From NCBI RefSeq assembly GCF_014696625.1, contig NZ_JACJQL010000003.1, forward strand, positions 62,001 to 126,000: a stretch of 64,000 nt of DNA, given 5' to 3'. The first letter of the stretch is position 1. Each line of letters opens with the position of its first letter. This document shows, in pieces, positions 43,357-52,775 of this stretch. Under the pieces are notes generated by a model. The model had not been told where the DNA came from, did not search any database, and saw only the letters and a list, made by a program, of their open reading frames with translations. Origin of the DNA: Nostoc parmelioides FACHB-3921. GTDB taxonomy: Bacteria; Cyanobacteriota; Cyanobacteriia; Cyanobacteriales; Nostocaceae. Both the position numbers and the translations under genes were made by a program.

Positions 43357-45918
43357 CTATTGACTAATTAACAACTTTTCTCTGCCGCCCAAGGCTAACA
43401 GCCATACTAGTACTACTATCCAGTGGATGAGGACGATCGCCCATAGAGAACCTGTCAAAGCATAGGCTATTGTACAGCACAATCCTAAAAGTCCGGTTAA
43501 GGTTAGGAATATTGGGTGAAAAAAGGTCGGAAATCCAACCCGGTAAAGGGTTTTGGCGTTTAGGGGATGGTAGAGAATAAACAGCAGTAAGATAAATCCT
43601 GCCCATAATGTCCATCCATACCAGTTAATTACTTCTAGAGGATGAGGAAGGAGTAATACGCGGAAGACTAATTCCTCAGCGATCGCAGGTGTGATAATTA
43701 CTCGTAATGCGATCGCTAGTTGGTGGAGAGGATTGGTAGAGGTGAAACACCAAGACAAAAAACCAGAAAGCCAGCCTAAAGGTAAGGAGATCGCACCATA
43801 TATGAAGACGGTGATCCCCGCAACTAGCCAATCTCGTATTTCTGGTACTACCAAAGATGCCAGTAGGCGGTTTAACAAAATGGGTATAGGTGCAATGTTG
43901 GTAAAAGGTATGGTGATTTCTCCTAACCCCAATGTCGGTGCTACGGGGGCAATATCGGGATTTTCACCGCCGATTTGATTGGTGCGTAGAAACCAGAGTT
44001 TGGCACCATGTCTGAAAAATAAGGCGGCGATTTCATCGTGTGCTTGTCTGGGTACCATCGTCCGCCAACTTGTCAAGGCTGCCCAAGGACTGCGATCAGC
44101 TACGCTGGGCAGAACGCCATCACGAAAAGGTTCTGTCCCATCCCCAATGCCTGTGAGATAATCTGCGTGACTTTTCCAGTCTGCACGGACGATCCCCAAG
44201 GGAGTTAATTGGCGTTGCAAGTCTGAACTCAATCTCACTAGCTGTCCAAAGCGTTCAGTTTGGGGATCATGGGGATGATTACTCAACCACTGCTGAATGG
44301 CTGGGTTTGAGGCTACTTGCTGAGAAATTACTTGAATGGCGATATATAGTGCTTGGCTGGCATCTTGGACGCAAGAAGTCGCCGGAGTAACCGTGGCGCT
44401 ACCAGTACCATCACCTGTGCGATAGCGTGCCATCATAATCTGCAATTGTCGCTGAAATTCTGTCACGGGAGAAAGCTTGATCCCGTCAAAATTGTAGTCT
44501 TGGGTGACTGGTGCAAACTTAATTAATACATCAGAAATGGGTCTTGTGGCTGCCCATCCCCATTGTAAGTTCCCCATGTAATCTGCCCAAGAATGTCTCC
44601 CCGCAATGATCCCGTCTGAGTTATTGGCGTAAATTTGTTGATACTCAATGGCAAATTGTAATTCTTTGGTGATGGGATCACGAACTACTTGCGCTAGTCC
44701 AAAGGCGAAGTGTCCGGTGATTGTATATGCTGTGCTACCTTCACTTTTTTTACCACCAATACCACCAAAGTTATGCAGGACTATGGCGCGATCGCCTTCT
44801 TGCCAATTAGATGGGGCTAGTTGGTCTTGGTTGGTGCTGGGATCAAGTAAAACAGTCCGGATTGTACCTTTATCTTGGGGTGAAATCTGCCAATTCTGGT
44901 TTTTTATGTAGGTTAACCCCGGTTGTTCTCCTAAAACTACGTGTTGCGGCTGGATTTTTAAGAGCGATCGCGGTACTATCCCCTGAACCACAAAAATTCC
45001 TTGAGTATTCTTTGCGCCATAAATATACCAACCCGCTTGTCCGGCGGGGGATTTTTCCATTTCCCTGGGGGTAGATGGTGGAATATTGCGCGTATCAATT
45101 ACTTGTTGGGGAATCCGCACAGTTTCTTCCACTCCATCGAAGTTACCGGAGACTCGATTGTAATGACGCACGCGAAAAAAATCACTGGGACAAGGGGAAG
45201 TTCCAGGACAAATCGGTGACGCAGGATATTGACTACTAGCTGGTTCTGGATTGAGGATTTTTACTAAACCATAAAATCTACCGGTAGCCATTACAGGTTC
45301 GTGGGCAATTTGCAGACGTGGCTGATTATCACTCCCTTTCACTAACTGACCATCGTCTAAGGTGACGATCACATCATCCTTCGGCCTAGCACCAGCGAGG
45401 GATTGCAAAGGCCCTACTTGCAGACGACCATCAAGGCGAAATGGGTGAATAATCCCCTTGGCTTGACTTTCCCTTGTTTCATCAGTAAAACTTATATCTT
45501 GTTGCACAGCTTGTACGTAAGACTGTGACTCTGGCTTGTTTAGCCATTCCAAACGCACAACTTTACCTACTAAATTTTGTGTTTCTGGTGGCGCGTGTTG
45601 GACTTCCATCCATACCCAATCTGATCCCGGCTGTATTTGCTGCTGATTTGGCAATACTAATCTACCTACCCATTTGTCTATAGGTTGATAAAGGTCGGGA
45701 TTAACAGTTTGATTTAAGGGATAAAACTGTGATTGATTGAAGTCTTGCCGTTTGTGAATGGCGTAATTGCTTGATGGCTTATGTTCCACCGTAGATGTTC
45801 GCGGGTAAAACAGCAAAACAGCGATCGCACTCAGTAGTAATAAAACAACGAACATCCCCAATCGTAATTTCGTCTTCTGTTGCAACCGTTGTTTGTTCGA
45901 CGGTTTTTCTTTTTGCAT
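43357..45918 (-). CDS. CPBP intramembrane protease with a large N-terminal region
   Basis: An 853-residue protein, far longer than the 200-300 residues of typical CPBP (CAAX protease/bacteriocin-processing) enzymes. An N-terminal membrane segment (about 19-39, GMFVVLLLLSAIAVLLFYP) is followed by about 600 polar residues with no family I recognise. The C-terminal part (about 660-850) has several membrane helices and the glutamic protease motif EELVFR near 747, followed by later helices containing LYHPLN (a His) and IVLIHW. The catalytic Glu-Glu and Arg are present. Relatives process or protect against peptides or anchor prenyl proteins; the role here is open. ATG at 45918 preferred to a TTG three codons earlier. 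Confidence 0.88.
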   Translation of the reverse strand: MQKEKPSNKQRLQQKTKLRLGMFVVLLLLSAIAVLLFYPRTSTVEHKPSSNYAIHKRQDFNQSQFYPLNQTVNPDLYQPIDKWVGRLVLPNQQQIQPGSDWVWMEVQHAPPETQNLVGKVVRLEWLNKPESQSYVQAVQQDISFTDETRESQAKGIIHPFRLDGRLQVGPLQSLAGARPKDDVIVTLDDGQLVKGSDNQPRLQIAHEPVMATGRFYGLVKILNPEPASSQYPASPICPGTSPCPSDFFRVRHYNRVSGNFDGVEETVRIPQQVIDTRNIPPSTPREMEKSPAGQAGWYIYGAKNTQGIFVVQGIVPRSLLKIQPQHVVLGEQPGLTYIKNQNWQISPQDKGTIRTVLLDPSTNQDQLAPSNWQEGDRAIVLHNFGGIGGKKSEGSTAYTITGHFAFGLAQVVRDPITKELQFAIEYQQIYANNSDGIIAGRHSWADYMGNLQWGWAATRPISDVLIKFAPVTQDYNFDGIKLSPVTEFQRQLQIMMARYRTGDGTGSATVTPATSCVQDASQALYIAIQVISQQVASNPAIQQWLSNHPHDPQTERFGQLVRLSSDLQRQLTPLGIVRADWKSHADYLTGIGDGTEPFRDGVLPSVADRSPWAALTSWRTMVPRQAHDEIAALFFRHGAKLWFLRTNQIGGENPDIAPVAPTLGLGEITIPFTNIAPIPILLNRLLASLVVPEIRDWLVAGITVFIYGAISLPLGWLSGFLSWCFTSTNPLHQLAIALRVIITPAIAEELVFRVLLLPHPLEVINWYGWTLWAGFILLLFILYHPLNAKTLYRVGFPTFFHPIFLTLTGLLGLCCTIAYALTGSLWAIVLIHWIVVLVWLLALGGREKLLISQ

Positions 45919-46693
45919 TGCTGTCAAATCGTACCTTGGAGATTGGTTATATCAGATATAGCCGCAAGTGTAAGACGATACTCAAGCTTTCCTGGCAGTT
46001 ATGATACCAAAATTACCAAATCCTCACCCACAAGAGCATAGGGATTTTGGTCATGGGTAATTGGACTATTAACTGTTAACAAAGCTACTTTCGATAAAAT
46101 TTTTATTTGTGATGTTGAAAAACTACAAATACTGAATTTATTCAGTATTTTAAGTGTCTCATGTATCAAGAATAATCTGATGTTTATATATTAGTACTTA
46201 AGCATATAGGGAAATGCTGAAACATGAAAACCTTAGATATAAAAATGTAATTAAATTTTCGACAATATTATTAATAGTATTTGCAACGACACCATAAGTT
46301 ATTTTTCATACAGATACAACTTAAAAAAGATAGCCAATTTAGGTGCTTATGTAGAAAATAATGCCTAAATAAAAACAGCTACTTCTACGTAAAAACCATA
46401 TTTATTAATGTTTATCATAAAAATAAGAGTATTTTTCGTCACTAGTCATAAAAAGGAAATTACTGTAAGCAGTCAAGTTATCAATAGAGATTTATTAGGT
46501 AAATTCAATTGATGGTATGAGTTACTGAGTGAATTATTTACTACATTCTTACTAGCAGTCTGAGCATTAGTATGTTATACGGGTTAATGAGTAATTGTAC
46601 AAATAGCAGAAAATTCTGCATTTTTGAATGCGATTTTAATCAGGGAATTTGTCATACAATTCCACAACCAATCTAGAAGATTTCGGCAAAATC
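45919..46693. other. Long AT-rich divergent region
   Basis: About 775 bases of low-GC sequence between the CPBP gene and the MFS gene. I see no supported gene, repeat array or clear terminator. It should contain both divergent promoters. Confidence 0.5.
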
Positions 46694-47893
46694 ATGGTTA
46701 ACTCTGTCAATACCCGCCCCGAAATTTTATGGCGACAAGTTTGGGGATTAGCCGCTTTATTAGCTGCCATCATCTTCAGTTGGATGGCTTACAAGTTTTA
46801 TCAACCGAGGATTTTAGAGGAATTGGAATTTGTCGGACTGGTTGGCTGGTTGGGGATATGGCAAGGGTTACTAATAGCTGTGATCGAACCGATGATTGGT
46901 GGATTGTCCGATCGCATTCAGCAGCGTTTGGGTAGTCGTTTACCCATGATTAGTATAGGGGTAGTCTTAGCTGGGGTTATTTTTGTAGCTGTATCACTGT
47001 TAGTTCAACAAAATTTACCGATAGGTATACGTTGGGTTGTACCGATGTTGATGACTGTTTGGGTCATCGCCATAATTATTTTCCGCGCCCCAGCGATCGC
47101 ACTTTTAACGCAATTTGCCCCTAAAAGCGAGTTACCCCAAGCGAATGCAGTATTAGTGTTCGTCTTGGGAATGATAGGCGCTATCAGTCCAGTTTTGAAC
47201 ACCCTCCTCGACAACATGGGTGCATCTATCACCTTTCTTGTGGGGGCGATCGCTTTAATTTTGGCAGCATATATTCTGCAATTATTCACACCTAAACATT
47301 CGCTGCACATCTCTAGCTTCAACCTAGAACCAACAGCTAAAACTTCTGTGCAGATGTTTATCCTGATTTTCATCATTGGCTTAGGGACAGGAATTGAACT
47401 TAACCTACTTTTATCAATATTTCCCCAAGTATTACAAATACAACTGCCTAACCTGACAGTAGAGTTTATTGCTTCTGCGATTTTGTTAGTCTCGGCGATC
47501 GTCTCTGTTCCTTTGGGTGACTTGACATCACAATTAGGCGCAAATAAATCTATGCTACTAGGTTTGGGTGCAATGACAGCCTTAATGGGGCTAGCCTTAT
47601 TAAATGACAGCGATAAACTGGCGATCGCTTTCATCCTGGCCTTTGGTATTAGCTTCAGTTTAGTGTTTATCAGTATAATTCCCTTAGTGTTAAGTAAGGT
47701 TCACCCCAGTCGTGCAGGTTTGGGTACAGGACTATATTTTGGTGGTAGTGCCGGCGGTACAGCCATAGTTTCTCTGTTCATCAAAGAACTAGGAAACACA
47801 TCTATAGGCGCTTTTTTATTAGCTGAATTTGCTTTTGTATTAGTAAGTATTTGTATTCTTTTAAGCAGAAGATTTCGTATATTTCCTTATTAA
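46694..47893 (+). CDS. Major facilitator superfamily transporter (SLC45/GPH-like)
   Basis: An integral membrane carrier with about twelve hydrophobic segments (399 residues from this start). The loop between helices 2 and 3 reads GGLSDRIQQRLGSRLPMI, which matches the G..SDR...R.G.R.P pattern of SLC45- and PucC-like carriers, a group that includes sugar transporters and pigment-complex assembly proteins. Substrate unknown. The frame opens further upstream with a TTG at 46649 that has a GGGA sequence before it; I prefer the ATG at 46694 but am not sure. Confidence 0.85.
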   Translation: MVNSVNTRPEILWRQVWGLAALLAAIIFSWMAYKFYQPRILEELEFVGLVGWLGIWQGLLIAVIEPMIGGLSDRIQQRLGSRLPMISIGVVLAGVIFVAVSLLVQQNLPIGIRWVVPMLMTVWVIAIIIFRAPAIALLTQFAPKSELPQANAVLVFVLGMIGAISPVLNTLLDNMGASITFLVGAIALILAAYILQLFTPKHSLHISSFNLEPTAKTSVQMFILIFIIGLGTGIELNLLLSIFPQVLQIQLPNLTVEFIASAILLVSAIVSVPLGDLTSQLGANKSMLLGLGAMTALMGLALLNDSDKLAIAFILAFGISFSLVFISIIPLVLSKVHPSRAGLGTGLYFGGSAGGTAIVSLFIKELGNTSIGAFLLAEFAFVLVSICILLSRRFRIFPY

Positions 47894-48096
47894 TTTTTTA
47901 AAAACCACCAATAATATTTGATTTCTGGAATATAAGTAGAGTGGGCAATGCCCACCCTAAAGATACTTTGTTATTTAATACATTTCACAACTTCAGAATA
48001 GTTAAAAATACATTTCAGTTTTATCTATTGAAATTTCCCATCAACATATTCACAATTACGTTAAAAGTAATTATTGAAATAGAGTATGTTAAATAG

Positions 48097-50811
48097 GTGG
48101 ATATCGTATTTAGTTATAGGAAAATACCCATTAATTTAGTAATACTCACATCTTTATTGATAAATTATTTATTAGTAAGCCGAGTAAATGCTAAAACTCA
48201 AAGAAATATCGATTTAATCGAACATAATAATAATTATGAGGAAGCATCAAAAGTAATATCTGTTGACTATTTGCTTTGGCGAAATAAGAACGTTACACCA
48301 ACCCTAGCTAATGAGCCAGAAAAAGTTTTTCCTAATCCCAATGAAATAAATGTTCCCACTTTAATTAATCCGCTCCGAAAACCAGATACTAACTCTGAGC
48401 AAGATGAAACCCCTATTCAGCAAAATATCACTCCAGCTTTATCAAAAAAAGATTTAGAATTATTTATATTAAATGCACTGAGTAATAGCGCCACTAAATA
48501 CCCTTGGATAATTGATCCCAGAGATAACTTTAGTTTTTATTCCTCGACTTTTAATCCTCTACAAGATACAAGATATATTGATTTATCAACTAAATTTTCT
48601 GCGGAAGACCCTGTAATTAACAGATTTACCTTTGCTGAGTTTCCCAAACAAGATCAACTTTATTGGATATTACCAGGTAATCGGGTCGTTGTAGAAACTA
48701 AAGGTTGGCAGAATGGAATCGTATATCAAGGAGAATCAAACGATAGTGTCACGAGACAAACCATTAGATTAACTCAGAGACTTTGGGGTATGCAGGCAGT
48801 TTTTTCACTTCCCCAAGGTGTTCAAGAACTCATAGACGAAATTGGGATTAACCAATTCGCTGTCGAATCAGTGGCGGCGGAAGTTAATAATCCTGTAGGC
48901 GTTACTGCTGCTCCTATTAATATTAATAGAAGTAGTGCAGATAATTCTATAACTTCTATTGTTCCCAGCATTTCATCAGTGACGACAGAAAAAGATCCTC
49001 TAATATTACAAAATTTTCCCACAAGTGATTTACAGCCATTATTAGGAGAAGTAGGTCTGACTCGCGGAACCGTAATTCCTGAAGAAACTTTGAAAAAAGC
49101 AGGCTTTGTGTGGGGAAATCCTTTAACTAGGCAAAGAACTAGATTTATTCCTGTAATTACATCTAATCCGGGGATTAAAGTTGGTAACAGAGAGCAATTC
49201 GGTAACTTTGATTTATTCAATATTTTACTCAATAGCTCCATCAGTGAAAATCAGCGAAATTTATATTACTTAAATTCTTTATATTGGGTTTCTCTAGGCG
49301 AAAGACGCAGTAATTTAGGAATCAGAAATACAATTAATAAACACGACTGGCACAGATTTTATTTTAGCCTTTCTCATAGTCGGACACTATTAGAATATGA
49401 CTCTTTAGAGCCTAAGGCGACCTATACTAATATTTCTAGTAATCCTGGAGTTTCCTTATCTTTGTCATTCTCTGAAATAAAAATAGACGAATTGCAAACA
49501 GCTAACTCTACACTAGGAATGTTAATAGGTGGTGTTTTTAACTTGATTGACTTTCCCCATCTAAATGCGAGTTTGCAAGAAGCCAAAGAAAGATTATCTA
49601 GGCAAGAGAGTTTTGCAAATTTAGACTCAAAATCCACACCAGAACAAAGACGAAAAATTAACCAAGTACTGAATAGAACCTTATTTTTAAGTAACCGTAC
49701 TAGTGGTTTAGAGCAAGTTTCAGGAAAATTGACTTTTCCTAGCACTATCACACCTAATAGTTCGAGTTTATGGCAAATTCGGACTGGTAATCATCAGCGA
49801 GCAGTTCAATTAATTGATGGAAAGCGTACTTGGAATGAAGGTAAAACTTTCATTTCTAAAGCCGACGTATCTAATAATAGTTTTGGTCGTTTAACATCAG
49901 TTAATGTACCTTTCTCTTCACAACAAACACCCAACCGCTCCTTGGCTACGCGAGTAACTTTAACTGCTCCTGACGGTCAGCAGTATGTTCAAGATTGGAA
50001 CTCAGCTAATATAACATCTGTTCCTATCGATATTCGTACATTTGATATTGCTTTTGACCGCATTGAATTAAGCCAAGATGGTCAAATAAAAACTTATTTA
50101 CAAACTTTTGGGGGATATTTATTTTTACCCGCCATAGAAGCTTTATGGGCTGGTTCTTCTGGGAAATGGAATTACAGTCTTAGTTCTGGAATCTGGTTTA
50201 ATTTGCAGGCAGATAGTGCATTTAATATCACAAATAATTTTGGTATTCAAGAACCAATGCTAGGTATTTACACTAATGGAGTGTTGAATTTTATCAACAC
50301 TAATATAGAATTTGATGCAGATGGAAAAACCAGAAGTATTACTAACCACATTCCATCTTTGCAATTTTCCTGGAACAGCGCAGCTAATTCTCAGAATCCG
50401 GCTTACCTAAATTTCAGCTACTTTTTCTCTCACCAAAATAGAAACTTAAACTATTCTCTATCTACAGCCCTTCTACTTTTAGATAATCAATCTAGTCTGA
50501 CACCGCTAGGATTTATTCAGGGAAAATTGGGGTTCAATACAGGTTTAGAGTTTAACACTTCCATAGAAATTAGAGATGAAGTTTTCTATACATTCGATGG
50601 TCTAAAAAGAATAAATCCTCATTGGTCTGTTGGTACTTATTTACAAAATTTCCGAAATATTGACAAAGGCATAAGAAATCGAGATTCTAATTTCTCTTAT
50701 GGCTTGGTCATTCAGCATAATACTCCTGGTAGTAATAACTTTTGGGAGTCTCGAATTGGAATGAGTGGAGACAGATTTGAGGTTCGTTTTGAAGGAGGAT
50801 TTCGATTTTGA
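48097..50811 (+). CDS. Putative secreted beta-rich outer membrane protein
   Basis: A 904-residue protein of no family I recognise. It starts with GTG and a signal-like segment (INLVILTSLLINYLLVSRVNA). The middle is rich in Asn, Ser and Thr. The last 350 residues alternate polar and aromatic residues in short strands (KWNYSLSSGIWFNL, AYLNFSYFFSHQ, LNYSLSTALLLL, WSVGTYLQNF, FSYGLVIQH) and end in FEVRFEGGFRF. A C-terminal Phe on an amphipathic strand is typical of outer-membrane beta barrels, so a barrel inserted by the BAM machinery is inferred. No partner gene is adjacent. Confidence 0.75.
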   Translation: MDIVFSYRKIPINLVILTSLLINYLLVSRVNAKTQRNIDLIEHNNNYEEASKVISVDYLLWRNKNVTPTLANEPEKVFPNPNEINVPTLINPLRKPDTNSEQDETPIQQNITPALSKKDLELFILNALSNSATKYPWIIDPRDNFSFYSSTFNPLQDTRYIDLSTKFSAEDPVINRFTFAEFPKQDQLYWILPGNRVVVETKGWQNGIVYQGESNDSVTRQTIRLTQRLWGMQAVFSLPQGVQELIDEIGINQFAVESVAAEVNNPVGVTAAPININRSSADNSITSIVPSISSVTTEKDPLILQNFPTSDLQPLLGEVGLTRGTVIPEETLKKAGFVWGNPLTRQRTRFIPVITSNPGIKVGNREQFGNFDLFNILLNSSISENQRNLYYLNSLYWVSLGERRSNLGIRNTINKHDWHRFYFSLSHSRTLLEYDSLEPKATYTNISSNPGVSLSLSFSEIKIDELQTANSTLGMLIGGVFNLIDFPHLNASLQEAKERLSRQESFANLDSKSTPEQRRKINQVLNRTLFLSNRTSGLEQVSGKLTFPSTITPNSSSLWQIRTGNHQRAVQLIDGKRTWNEGKTFISKADVSNNSFGRLTSVNVPFSSQQTPNRSLATRVTLTAPDGQQYVQDWNSANITSVPIDIRTFDIAFDRIELSQDGQIKTYLQTFGGYLFLPAIEALWAGSSGKWNYSLSSGIWFNLQADSAFNITNNFGIQEPMLGIYTNGVLNFINTNIEFDADGKTRSITNHIPSLQFSWNSAANSQNPAYLNFSYFFSHQNRNLNYSLSTALLLLDNQSSLTPLGFIQGKLGFNTGLEFNTSIEIRDEVFYTFDGLKRINPHWSVGTYLQNFRNIDKGIRNRDSNFSYGLVIQHNTPGSNNFWESRIGMSGDRFEVRFEGGFRF

Positions 50812-51109
50812 TACTGAGTTTATTTTTCTGTGTGTCAGTTGTCAGTTGTCAGTTATTTTACTTCTGATTTAACACCTTCCTTGTAGGTAATCGAGCAAAA
50901 CTCTATCCTCTTATGGGTCGAGCTTTTTTTAGTGTTTTACCACAGAATAAAAAGATACTAATTTTGACAAACCATAGTCTATTCAAATGAATAAAATTAG
51001 AAAATATGTGGAAATTACTGAAAATTTCCTGTATGATTGTTAAGGTTTGGTAATTTTATTTTTGCAAGACACCACGTAAGACGACCATAGCTCGAACTTC
51101 TACGTACGG
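50812..51109. other. Intergenic region after the outer-membrane protein gene
   Basis: Contains a short GTCAGTTGTCAGTTGTCAGTT repeat-like run near 50835 and AT-rich sequence. No supported gene. Confidence 0.45.
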
Positions 51110-51221
51110 AAAAAAAGACCAGCTTCCCACAGCTGGCCCAGTTGATTCTTTTAGCGTTGTCTTCTCATATAGAGTTAAAACCCGGCTGCGTATTCCCAAA
51201 ATGCAACGGGCAACTTTTCTT
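51110..51221 (-). ncRNA. Candidate small RNA with promoter and terminator
   Basis: On the minus strand a TTCAAA (51256-51251) and a TACAAT (51233-51228) are separated by exactly 17 bases. About 85 bases downstream is a hairpin CCAGCT-6 nt-AGCTGG on the complementary positions 51136-51119, followed by seven T (51116-51110). This predicts a transcript of about 110 nucleotides. A 62-residue open frame crosses the region but starts upstream of the predicted transcript. I cannot match it to 6S, Yfr or other families. Confidence 0.45.
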
Positions 51222-51363
51222 AACAATATTGTAACAGCCAACACAGTTTTTTTGAAAAAATTTACCGAAAAAAGATATACCCGGAGGTAATCAGCCTCTA
51301 TCTTTCAGAATATTTCCAAAATGTCAATGGGGGGAGAAGAGGCGGAGAGCAGAATGAGAGCCG

Positions 51364-52263
51364 TTAATGGCTATTAAGTAAAGGCAGGAATTTCTCAATG
51401 AGTCCAATTGTCACTGCTGGTAGTTCCAATTGTGGAGTTAATCCGACATTTTCCAATTCTTGAAACACTCGAATCGCTTGGGGGTTCTGTTCGGCCAAAC
51501 GTCGGCCAATTTCTGGCCCAGTGAATTGAGACTTTTGCCCCCAAACAATGGCTGTGGGGGTCTTTAACTGTTGAATGTAGAGGGATAAATCAAAGCATAA
51601 ATCACCCCGAACGAATGATAATGCTGCATACTCAGCGTTGGGCTGTTGGGCTGATTGTAAATAAGCTTCGACAATTTCGTCATATACTCGGTTAGCTTGG
51701 GCGAATTGCCGTTGTTCTAAGAAACTACGAATACCTGCACTAGTAGCAATTCCAGTACTGTATAGTAAGCGATCCAGAAGAGGAATACTAACGATTTGAG
51801 CAAAAATACTGCGGGAATAGTTTTCGCCAAAATCAGACAGCCCGGCTGGTGTAACAAGAATGAGCGACTTAAATAAATCGGGATGTGCGATCGCTACTCT
51901 AATTGTAAATGCTGCGGTGAGAGAAGAGGCGATCGCTGTCACTGGCCCCGTACAAGTCCGCTCAAAAAACTCTCGAATAGTCGTTAAATAATCTTCAATT
52001 TGATAATTGCGCTCTGGATGTTCCGATTGACCCCAACCAATTAAATCTGGCGCTAATACGCGATACCCTGAAGCAAAAGCGGGATACACTTTTGACCACT
52101 CATAAGCAGAAGACCCGCCTCCAAATCCATGCAGAAACACCAAAGTTTCTTGGTTATCGGTCTTCTCATTGTCCTGCCAAAGCGACCCAGTGGCAGTGTA
52201 ATACACCATCTTACCTAGTGAAGTAATTATGGAGCGTTGCTCAAATCCCGGTGCTGGAAACAT
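51364..52263 (-). CDS. Alpha/beta-hydrolase-fold protein with degenerate active site
   Basis: A 299-residue protein that follows the hydrolase fold throughout: LVFLHGFGGGSSAYEW (41-56), LAPDLIGWGQSEHP, and a nucleophile elbow AIASSLTAAF with Ser114, where GxSxG has become ASSLT. The strand that normally carries the acid reads VWGQKSQFTGPEIG (Ser in place of Asp). The segment that normally carries the catalytic His reads NVGLTPQLELP (Leu in place of His). Two of three triad residues are therefore absent, yet the gene is intact. It may be non-catalytic or use other chemistry. ATG start; single gene. Confidence 0.88.
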   Translation of the reverse strand: MFPAPGFEQRSIITSLGKMVYYTATGSLWQDNEKTDNQETLVFLHGFGGGSSAYEWSKVYPAFASGYRVLAPDLIGWGQSEHPERNYQIEDYLTTIREFFERTCTGPVTAIASSLTAAFTIRVAIAHPDLFKSLILVTPAGLSDFGENYSRSIFAQIVSIPLLDRLLYSTGIATSAGIRSFLEQRQFAQANRVYDEIVEAYLQSAQQPNAEYAALSFVRGDLCFDLSLYIQQLKTPTAIVWGQKSQFTGPEIGRRLAEQNPQAIRVFQELENVGLTPQLELPAVTIGLIEKFLPLLNSH

Positions 52264-52775
52264 AGTGTTAGTTATTAGTCATTGGTTAGTTGTCAGTTGT
52301 CATTAGTTTTCTTTTTTTCCCGCTCTCCTGACTTAAAACGGGTGTAGGGGTATAAGAATGTAGGAAAAAGACATCTTTCCTGTTTGGCCGTGAAACCTGT
52401 TTCATCGGGACTGCCTTCTGCCTCTTACAATTGCTATTATCGATGAACCAAGAATTATGACACCTCTAGCCAGCGTCAGATTAAGTAGATGTAAAATCAC
52501 TGGCTTACTTGTAAAGATTCAGTAATTTTTTTTTCATCATCTAAAATACTTTTTGCCTATAATTACCGGATAGCAAGGTTTACTAAAATTTCCTCCTGGT
52601 AGCGAGAATCACTTAGGTAATATTTGGGGATCAATTTTTTGTGGTAGTCTACAGAAAACTTACGGATAAATTATGAGTGTGTAAAACTATCTGCAACGCT
52701 CATAAACGATAGTTATGTTTTATTTGTTAGCACATAAAACAAGTAACTATCATTAATTTTGTGATTCTCTAGGTA
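52264..52775. other. Divergent intergenic region with a long hairpin
   Basis: Noncoding, about 510 bases, with GTTATTAGTCATTGG-type repeat pieces at the left end and the strong stem at 52708-52751 at the right end. It separates the degenerate hydrolase gene from the next, divergently transcribed gene. Confidence 0.5.
52708..52751 (+). promoter_or_regulatory. Long hairpin just upstream of a hypothetical gene
   Basis: GATAGTTA-TGTTTTAT (52708-52723) pairs fully with ATAAAACA-AG-TAACTATC (52734-52751) except for a 2-base bulge, with a 10-nt loop. It ends 24 bases before the start codon at 52776. It could be a leader-RNA structure or a protein-binding palindrome. Confidence 0.5.

Noticed and set aside
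47005..47634. 209-residue minus-strand frame inside the MFS gene
   Set aside because: Fully antisense to a well-supported transporter; its composition is that of a complementary-strand shadow.
48822..49241. 139-residue minus-strand frame inside the outer-membrane protein gene
   Set aside because: Antisense shadow of a coding region with no family similarity.
51056..51244. 62-residue minus-strand protein
   Set aside because: TTG start without a ribosome-binding site, and a hairpin terminator with T-run inside the frame. A small RNA fits better.
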